64,000 bases of DNA from Bradyrhizobium sp. CIAT3101 (lineage in GTDB: Bacteria; Pseudomonadota; Alphaproteobacteria; Rhizobiales; Xanthobacteraceae): the NCBI RefSeq assembly GCF_029714945.1, contig NZ_CP121634.1, forward strand, positions 496,001 through 560,000, in the 5' to 3' direction. The position numbers and the translations under genes were made by a program. Position 1 is the first letter of the stretch, and every line of letters begins with the position of its first letter. The notes below the pieces were generated by a model, which saw nothing but the letters and a program-made list of their open reading frames with translations, did no database searches and was not told where the DNA came from. Shown here one piece after another: positions 58,481-64,000 of this stretch.

Positions 58481-59529
58481 TGAAGACCACGGTCACCAGA
58501 CGGTCCGCGCTGACGATTGTCGCCGGAGCAGGCGCTTCCATCGCGGCAGGACGGGCGTGGGCGGACAGCCCGTCCGGTCGGGCGATCTATCCGGTGGCCA
58601 TACCGATCTATCAGTCCCAATTCGTCGCCGACCGGGCCGGGTTCTTCAAGGACGCTGGTCTCGACTGCAAGCTGATCCAGGGCGGCAGTGGCGTGAAGAC
58701 GCGCGAGATCATCGCCTCGTCGCAAGGCGATATCGGCATCGGCGACATCACCCACCCGATGCAGCTCAGCAATCACGGTCGCAGTGCGCGCGTCCTGATG
58801 CCGGTCGATACGCGCAGCAACGCGGCGATCTTCATCATCCGCAAGGACCTGTTCGATCAGGGCATCACCACGCTGGATGCGCTGGTGAAGTGGAAAAGGC
58901 CTGACGGGCGCAAGCCGATCGTTTCGGTGTCGTCGCTGGGCGGCACCAACCACGTCTGGGCCTCCTACTACATGGAAACCATGGGGCTGGACGACAAGGT
59001 GACCTGGATCGGCACTGGCAATGTCGACACCATGATGGGCACGCTGAAAACGAAACAGGTCGATGTTCTCATCAACTCGCCATCGATCCTGAAGGATTCG
59101 GTCGAGCAGGGCTGGGGCGCGCTGTTGTTCGATGGAACGGACGAGGCGGTCTGGGCCAAATATATCGGCGGCAAGGTCCCGGTGACGTCGCACTTCACGC
59201 TGCAGTCGACCATCGACAAGGACCCGCAGAAGATGCAGGCGTTCGTCACGGCGTTGTGGCGCGCCACCCAGTGGATCAAGGGGCATTCTCCGGAAGAGAT
59301 CTATGATGCGATCGAGCCCTATGTCGGGAGTACGTCGCGCGAGGCGAATCTTCTCGACATCGGTGTCATGAAGAAGGTCACCGACTATGACTGCATCATC
59401 GATGCGGCGAGCTTTGCGCGCGGTGAGAAGGTCTGGTTCCGTGAAATGACCGGCATCAAGCCGCTCGCGATGGCCGACGTCGTCAACACCAGCTTCATCG
59501 AAGCGGCTCGCAAGGCCTATCCGGCTTGA
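58480..59529 (+). CDS. ABC transporter substrate-binding protein (NitT/TauT, NMT1/SsuA-like)
   Basis: A 349-residue periplasmic binding protein. A twin-arginine-type signal (VTRRSALTIVAGAGASIAAG, cleavage near AWA-DS) precedes the mature region. The NMT1/SsuA pattern shows in YPVAIPIYQSQFVADRAGFF, DAGLDCKLIQGGSGVKTREI, SLGGTNHVWASYYMETMGLD and AFVTALWRATQWIKGHSPEE. Ligands of this class range from nitrate, taurine and sulfonates to aromatic or dicarboxylic acids. The start overlaps the leuB-like stop (TGATG), so transport and enzymes are in one operon. Confidence 0.88.
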   Translation: MKTTVTRRSALTIVAGAGASIAAGRAWADSPSGRAIYPVAIPIYQSQFVADRAGFFKDAGLDCKLIQGGSGVKTREIIASSQGDIGIGDITHPMQLSNHGRSARVLMPVDTRSNAAIFIIRKDLFDQGITTLDALVKWKRPDGRKPIVSVSSLGGTNHVWASYYMETMGLDDKVTWIGTGNVDTMMGTLKTKQVDVLINSPSILKDSVEQGWGALLFDGTDEAVWAKYIGGKVPVTSHFTLQSTIDKDPQKMQAFVTALWRATQWIKGHSPEEIYDAIEPYVGSTSREANLLDIGVMKKVTDYDCIIDAASFARGEKVWFREMTGIKPLAMADVVNTSFIEAARKAYPA

Positions 59530-60359
59530 CCGTGCAGGCCATGCATGCGTCGGAGTTCGTTGCGTCGCCCGAGACGCAGCGCATCGACGTGCGCGGATTG
59601 TGCAAGACCTTCCAGCTGGCGGGGGCCGCCATCGAGGCCGTGCGCGACGTTTCCTTCAGTGTCCGGCGCGGCGAATTCGTCGCTCTTTTGGGACCATCCG
59701 GCTCAGGCAAGAGCACCGTGCTCAACATGATCGCGACGCTGCTCAAACCAACCAGCGGCGAGATCCTGATTGACGGAACGCCCGTCGTTCACGGGAAGGC
59801 GACGCCTGATGTCGGTTACGTTTTCCAGCGCGATACGATGTTTCCCTGGCGCACCGTCGCCGACAATATCGGTTATGGCCTCGAGCTGGCGGGCGTCCCG
59901 GCCGCTGAGCGGAAGGATCGGGTCAATGCCTGTCTGAAGCATGCCGGGCTCGAAGGCTTTGGTAACGCCTATCCGTCCGCCTTGTCGGGCGGCATGCGCC
60001 AGCGCGCGGCCTTGATGCGAACGCTGGTTGTCGAGCCGCAGGTTCTGCTGATGGACGAGCCGTTCGGGGCACTCGATACCCACACCAAGATTGATATGCA
60101 TGATGTGCTGCTGCGCATCTGGGAACGCGAGCAGCAGACCGTGCTGTTCGTGACCCATGATCTCGGCGAGGCCCTGACGCTGGCGGATCGCATCATCCTG
60201 TTTTCTGCGCGGCCCGGCCGGATCAAGGAGAGTTTTGCGGTGGATTTTGCCCGCCCGCGTAACGCGGTGAAGATCCGGGAAACCCCGCGTTATGCCGAGC
60301 TGTTTCAGCTGATCTGGCACTCGCTTGGGGAAGAATTCATCAAGGGCCGCAAGCCATGA
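59526..60359 (+). CDS. ABC transporter ATP-binding protein (NitT/TauT type)
   Basis: A 277-residue ATPase of the SsuB/TauB group. It shows Walker [12 protein letters not shown]-loop VFQRDTMFPWRTVADNIGYG, signature ALSGGMRQRAALMRTLVVEP, Walker B LLMDEPFGALD and switch VLFVTHDLGEALTLADR. The start is not certain: TTG 59526, GTG 59532 and ATG 59541 are possible, because the gene overlaps or abuts the binding-protein stop. It overlaps the permease gene by four bases (ATGA). Confidence 0.92.
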   Translation: MTVQAMHASEFVASPETQRIDVRGLCKTFQLAGAAIEAVRDVSFSVRRGEFVALLGPSGSGKSTVLNMIATLLKPTSGEILIDGTPVVHGKATPDVGYVFQRDTMFPWRTVADNIGYGLELAGVPAAERKDRVNACLKHAGLEGFGNAYPSALSGGMRQRAALMRTLVVEPQVLLMDEPFGALDTHTKIDMHDVLLRIWEREQQTVLFVTHDLGEALTLADRIILFSARPGRIKESFAVDFARPRNAVKIRETPRYAELFQLIWHSLGEEFIKGRKP

Positions 60360-61231
60360 GACGCGCGCGCCATCCCGGCAGAACATTGGCATGGCAGGCG
60401 CTGATCTGCCTCGGCCTGCTGTCGATCTGGCAGTGGGGCTACGATCTGCACGGCCGTCTTCCCTGGCTGGTGCCGGATCTGCTCGATCCCTATTTCATAT
60501 CCAAGCCATCGGACATCTTCGAGCACTTCCTGATCCTGAGCTGCCTCAAGTCGAAGCTCGGCGTGTTCAACGGCTGGTTCAATGGCGAATTCGGCCGCTG
60601 CATGGCGCGATCCGAAAACAATCTCTGGATCGCGACCGCCGTCACCCTGAAGAACACGTTTTTCGGTTTCGTCACCGGCGTCAGCAGCGGCTTTGCCGCC
60701 GGCCTCGTGCTCGGCCGTTCGGATCGGCTGAGCGCCATCTTCCAGCCGTTCATCACGGCGGTGAATTCGATTCCCCGCATCGCGCTGGCGCCGATCATCG
60801 TGCTGGCTTTCGGCATTGGCGATACCTCGAAGATCGTCACGTCGTGGATCGTGGTGGTGTTTCTCGTCTTCTTCAACACGTTCGAGGGTGCGCGCTCGAT
60901 CGACGAGGGCTTTGTCAATGCTGCGCGGCTGCTCGGCGCCAGCGAGTGGCAGATCACCCGCACGGTGGTCATCCCCTCGACCATGGCCTGGGTCTTCGCC
61001 TCGCTGACGCCTGCGATTTCCTTCGCCCTGATCGGGGTGATCGTCGGCGAGTTCATCGGCGCGGAGCGGGGCATCGGGCGCCTGATCATCGAGTCCGAGG
61101 CGCGCGCCGAAGCCTCGGGAATGATGGTCGCCGTCATCGTGCTGATGCTGGTCGGTGTTGCGCTGTCCGCGTTGATCTGGCGATTGCAGGCCTATCTGCT
61201 GCGCTGGCAGCAGCACAATCTCGCGGAGTAG
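60356..61231 (+). CDS. ABC transporter permease (NitT/TauT type)
   Basis: A 291-residue permease with about six transmembrane segments. The EAA-type loop is EGFVNAARLLGASEWQITRT, preceded by SWIVVVFLVFFNTFEGARSI and followed by AISFALIGVIVGEFIGAERG and IGRLIIESEARAEASGMMVA. It lacks any fused domain. It completes the importer. A region of about 60 residues after helix 1 (residues 60-95, near KLGVFNGWFNGEFGRCMARS) is longer than in most SsuC-like permeases. Confidence 0.9.
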   Translation: MRRARHPGRTLAWQALICLGLLSIWQWGYDLHGRLPWLVPDLLDPYFISKPSDIFEHFLILSCLKSKLGVFNGWFNGEFGRCMARSENNLWIATAVTLKNTFFGFVTGVSSGFAAGLVLGRSDRLSAIFQPFITAVNSIPRIALAPIIVLAFGIGDTSKIVTSWIVVVFLVFFNTFEGARSIDEGFVNAARLLGASEWQITRTVVIPSTMAWVFASLTPAISFALIGVIVGEFIGAERGIGRLIIESEARAEASGMMVAVIVLMLVGVALSALIWRLQAYLLRWQQHNLAE

Positions 61232-61234
61232 CGC

Positions 61235-62134
61235 TCACCCGGATCGCTGCGCCAGCACCGTTCGCGCCGTCGCCACAAAGGCCTGCGCTGCCGGCGACAG
61301 CGATCGACCCTGACGCTGAAGCAGCGACACCGGCCGCGTGATGGCCGGCCGCACCAGAGGCCTCGCGATCAGGGTCGGAAACTGATCGGCCGGCAGCATC
61401 GTGGCGGGAAGGATGGCAAGTCCCAGTCCCTGCGCCGTCATGGCGAGTGCGGTGTTGATGAGTGTCACTTCATGGGTGGGCGTGAGGCGCTTGCCCTGCG
61501 CGCTCAGCGCTTGATCGATCTGCATGCGGATGCGGGTCTCGCGCCGCATCGCGATCGTCGGCCGCTCCGCCAGCTCGTCCCATGTCAGGGAGCGCCGCGC
61601 GGCGAAGTCCGCCGTGCGCCGGCCGATTGCGCTCAGGCGCCCGCGGGTCAGGGTCTCGATCGTCATCTCGGGGAATTCACCTTCCACACTGCCGATCGCG
61701 AATTCCGCGTCCGTCGACATCATGCGTGGCACGAGATCGTCGGCCGCCATGTCGCGCATGTCGATTTCAATGTCGGGATGAGCGGTGCGGAATGTGGCTA
61801 GCACTCGCGGCAGCAGCGACGATGCGGCGCCGGCCGAGGCCAGAAACGCGACGCGGCCGGCGCGCGCCTGCGCGAGGTCGCGCATGCGACGTGACAGGCC
61901 GAGCGCGTCGCCCAGCATCCGTTCGGCGGAATGATAGGCCTCGTCGGCCGCGGGCGTCGGCTGCACGGAGCGCGTCGAGCGGTCAAACAGCCTGACGCCG
62001 AGCTGGACCTCGAGCTGCTGGATCAGGAGGCTTGCGGCGGATTGCGTGATTCCGAGCTCGCGCGCCGCCCGCGTGATGCTGCGCGTGCGGTACACGCCGG
62101 TGAAAGCCCGCAGCTGCCGCAGAGTGACATTCAT
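61235..62134 (-). CDS. LysR family transcriptional regulator (second)
   Basis: A 299-residue LysR regulator. The helix-turn-helix region is LRQLRAFTGVYRTRSITRAA and LGITQSAASLLIQQLEVQLG. The effector domain begins near residue 90 (RAGRVAFLASAGAASSLLPR). It is divergent from the FAD monooxygenase gene across 126 bases that hold two inverted repeats, the usual LysR arrangement. Its stop lies 3 bases after the end of the convergent permease gene. Confidence 0.9.
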   Translation of the reverse strand: MNVTLRQLRAFTGVYRTRSITRAARELGITQSAASLLIQQLEVQLGVRLFDRSTRSVQPTPAADEAYHSAERMLGDALGLSRRMRDLAQARAGRVAFLASAGAASSLLPRVLATFRTAHPDIEIDMRDMAADDLVPRMMSTDAEFAIGSVEGEFPEMTIETLTRGRLSAIGRRTADFAARRSLTWDELAERPTIAMRRETRIRMQIDQALSAQGKRLTPTHEVTLINTALAMTAQGLGLAILPATMLPADQFPTLIARPLVRPAITRPVSLLQRQGRSLSPAAQAFVATARTVLAQRSG

Positions 62135-62142
62135 AGGTCAAG

Positions 62143-62158
62143 CTCATGAATTGATGAG
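62143..62158. promoter_or_regulatory. Inverted repeat CTCAT-N6-ATGAG in the LysR/monooxygenase intergenic region
   Basis: A perfect 5-base inverted repeat with a 6-base AATTG-type spacer, 9 bases upstream of the LysR start. The spacing and location fit an autoregulatory LysR half of a T-N11-A type site. It is AT-rich in an otherwise GC-rich area. Confidence 0.45.
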
Positions 62159-62167
62159 TTCTTTCCG

Positions 62168-62182
62168 GCTTATCTTATAAGC
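62168..62182. promoter_or_regulatory. Inverted repeat GCTTAT-N3-ATAAGC in the same region
   Basis: Two exact 6-base arms around CTT, 9 bases from the first palindrome and about 78 bases upstream of the monooxygenase start. With the other repeat it could form a paired LysR recognition and activation site for the divergent promoters. Confidence 0.45.
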
Positions 62183-62260
62183 GAGCCTGCAATAAAATGC
62201 ATGCTGCGCCAGCGGCAAAGTCCGCGGCTCTGGGATCGCGGTCTTGGGATGGAGACGAGC

Positions 62261-63901
62261 ATGAGGACACAGGTCCTGATCGTGGGCGCCGGCCCGGTCG
62301 GATTGACCGCGGCCATGGATCTGGCCTCGCGCGGCATCGACGTCGTCGTCGCCGAGATCCGTCATGCCGGCGATCCGCCCAACGTCAAATGCAATCACGT
62401 CTCGGCGCGCTCGATGGAGGTGTTCCGAAGGCTCGGCGTGGCGGCCAAGCTGCGCGATGCAGGCCTGCCCGCGGACTTCCCGAACGATTGCTCCTACCGG
62501 ACCACGGCGACCGGCATCGAGCTTTGCCGCATCGACATTCCGTCCCGCGCGCGCCGCTACAGCGCGACCGGCGGCCCCGATACCTGGTGGCCGACGTCGG
62601 AGCCGCCGCACCGGATCAATCAGGTCTATCTCGAGCCGATCCTGTTCGCGCACGCCGCCGCCCAGTCGCGCATCACCATTCTGGCGCGCACGGAAATCAC
62701 CGAGATCGAGCAGGACGATGACCACGTGGTCGCGCATGGGCGCAATCTCGACAGCGGAGAGACGCTCCGAATCGAAGCCGGTTTTGTCATCGGGTGCGAC
62801 GGCAGCCGCTCGCTGGTTCGCAAGTCGATCGGCGCGAGCCTGTCCGGAACGCCGGTGATCCAGCGTGTGCAATCGACCTTTATCGAAGCGCCGCAATTGA
62901 AGGCGTTGATGGGCGCGCACAAGCCGGCCTGGATGGTGCTGTCGCTCAATCCGCGGCGCTCGGGCACCACGGTAGCGATCGACGGCCACGACCGCTGGCT
63001 GATTCACAACCATCTCAAGCCCGACGAGCCCGAGTTCGATTCGGTCGATCGTGACTGGTCGATCCGGGCGATCCTCGGCGTTGACGAGCGTTTCGAGTAC
63101 AAGATCCTGAGCAAGGAAGACTGGGTCGGGCGCCGTCTGGTGGCCGATCGCTTCCGCGACCGCAGGGTCTTCATCTGCGGCGACGCCGCGCATCTCTGGA
63201 TGCCCTATGCCGGCTACGGCATGAATGCCGGCATTGCGGATGCCGTCGATCTCTGCTGGCAATTGGCGGCGCATCTGAACGGCTGGGCGCAGGCCTCGAT
63301 CCTCGATGCCTACGAGGCGGAGCGCCAGCCCATCACCGATCAGGTGTCGCGCTTTGCGATGGATCACGCCATGAAGATGATGGCGCAGCGCGGCGGCGTC
63401 TCCGCGGAGATCGAGGACGATACGCCGCGCGGCCAGGCGGCGCGCGCGGCGCTGGCGAGAGCAGCCTATGATCTCAACGTGCAGCAATATTGCTGCGCCG
63501 GACTGAACTTCGGCTATTACTACGACACCTCGCCGATCATTGCCTATGACGGCGAGACCCCGCCTCCCTACGCGATGGGCAGCTTCACGCCCTCGACCGT
63601 GCCGGGCGCCCGCGCGCCGCACGTTTTCCTGCGCGACGGGCGATCGCTCTATGATGCCTTCGGGCCAGGCTACAATCTGTTGCGGTTCGATCCGGCGATC
63701 GATGTGGCGCGATTACGGTCCGCAGCGGACGCGCGTGGCGTTCCGCTCGCACTGATCGACGTCGCGCCAGACGAGGCCAACGGCGCCTATGCCGAGAAGC
63801 TCGTGCTGGTCCGGCCCGACCAGCACATCGCCTGGCGCGGGCAGGCGGCGCCGGAAGATCCACAAGCCTTGCTGGCGCGTCTCACCGGCGCGGCGGCGTA
63901 A
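62261..63901 (+). CDS. FAD-dependent aromatic-type monooxygenase
   Basis: A 546-residue class A flavoprotein monooxygenase (PHBH/MhpA/TfdB fold). The FAD motif is VLIVGAGPVGLTAAMDLASR, the DG motif is VIGCDGSRSLVRKSIG, and FICGDAAHLWMPYAGYGMNA is the GD motif. A C-terminal thioredoxin-like domain from about residue 440 (ending near DQHIAWRG) is typical of phenol-hydroxylase relatives. Such enzymes hydroxylate phenolic or heteroaromatic rings with NAD(P)H; the substrate is unknown. ATG 62261 (MRTQVLIVG) is preceded by GATGGAGAC. It is divergent from a LysR gene, and an exported-protein gene begins 31 bases downstream. Confidence 0.9.
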   Translation: MRTQVLIVGAGPVGLTAAMDLASRGIDVVVAEIRHAGDPPNVKCNHVSARSMEVFRRLGVAAKLRDAGLPADFPNDCSYRTTATGIELCRIDIPSRARRYSATGGPDTWWPTSEPPHRINQVYLEPILFAHAAAQSRITILARTEITEIEQDDDHVVAHGRNLDSGETLRIEAGFVIGCDGSRSLVRKSIGASLSGTPVIQRVQSTFIEAPQLKALMGAHKPAWMVLSLNPRRSGTTVAIDGHDRWLIHNHLKPDEPEFDSVDRDWSIRAILGVDERFEYKILSKEDWVGRRLVADRFRDRRVFICGDAAHLWMPYAGYGMNAGIADAVDLCWQLAAHLNGWAQASILDAYEAERQPITDQVSRFAMDHAMKMMAQRGGVSAEIEDDTPRGQAARAALARAAYDLNVQQYCCAGLNFGYYYDTSPIIAYDGETPPPYAMGSFTPSTVPGARAPHVFLRDGRSLYDAFGPGYNLLRFDPAIDVARLRSAADARGVPLALIDVAPDEANGAYAEKLVLVRPDQHIAWRGQAAPEDPQALLARLTGAAA

Positions 63902-63932
63902 GCAACTCATAAAAGGTACCAGGGAGGAGAGC

Positions 63933-64000
63933 GTGTTTCACGTTGCAAGGCGCCGTATTCTGGCCGTGCTGTCGGGCGCGGTTCTCGCCGCGCTGCCGTT
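63933..64000 (+). CDS. Exported protein, 5' end only
   Basis: A gene truncated by the window edge. GTG 63933 follows AGGGAGGAGAGC, a strong ribosome site. The 22 visible residues begin MFHVARRRILAVLSGAV and continue LAALP: an arginine-rich start and a hydrophobic core as in a Tat or Sec signal peptide. It is co-directional with and 31 bases after the monooxygenase gene. A periplasmic binding protein would fit the context, but nothing past the signal can be read. Confidence 0.6.
   Translation, partial: MFHVARRRILAVLSGAVLAALP

Overview
The window looks like a chromosomal segment of a high-GC alphaproteobacterium of the Bradyrhizobium / Nitrobacteraceae type. The reasons are the gene orders (mdh-sucCD-sucAB-lpdA; an F1 atpHAGDC operon without the F0 genes; rplU-rpmA...obgE-proBA-nadD-rsfS-rlmH-envC-ctpA), the many alphaproteobacterial DUF families (DUF1223, DUF2794, DUF4337) and several families of long imperfect palindromes between genes. 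The genus is inferred from sequence character; no database was searched. There are no insertion sequences, prophage genes or CRISPR arrays.

Layout. 1-9.2 kb: the tail of a DUF1223 gene, a long gene-free spacer with a palindromic repeat and a terminator-like hairpin, DUF2794, a GNAT, a Bax-inhibitor-1 membrane protein, a YbbAP-type ABC exporter with its divergent GDSL esterase, thpR and zapE. 9.4-20 kb: a TCA-cycle block (mdh, sucC, sucD, sucA, sucB, lpdA) into which a DUF1579 gene and a short-chain dehydrogenase have been inserted. 20-25.4 kb: small membrane proteins, xerC, priA and an RlpA-like protein. 26-31.2 kb: the F1 ATP synthase operon, followed by a membrane-bound class III adenylate cyclase with three cysteine-paired repeats at its C-terminus.

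33.2-51.1 kb: mostly minus-strand housekeeping genes, read from right to left: rplU, rpmA, GNAT, MaoC hydratase, obgE, a PMH-like sulfatase, proB, proA, nadD, rsfS, rlmH, an EnvC-like factor, ctpA, a divergent polysaccharide deacetylase and two tandem rppH-like Nudix genes. Plus-strand insertions are a ParDE toxin-antitoxin pair between proB and proA, a Bug-family binding protein, and a DMT transporter. 51.4-53.7 kb: an unusual ROK-family protein whose two halves are in reversed order (an apparent circular permutation) and an alpha/beta hydrolase with an Asp nucleophile.

53.9-64 kb: tRNA-Ser(CGA), then what looks like a catabolic cluster. It holds a LysR regulator, leuC/leuD/leuB-like enzymes, a NitT/TauT-type ABC importer (binding protein, ATPase and permease with overlapping genes), a second LysR gene divergent from an FAD-dependent aromatic-type monooxygenase, and the start of an exported protein cut by the window edge. 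A plausible but unproven reading is import of an organic acid or aromatic compound, hydroxylation, and processing of a maleate- or malate-like product by the leuCDB paralogues.

The most unusual observations are the permuted ROK protein, the cyclase with triplicated C-terminal repeats, the leuCDB/monooxygenase cluster with paired operator-like palindromes, and the ParDE module with its own operator inside the proBA locus.
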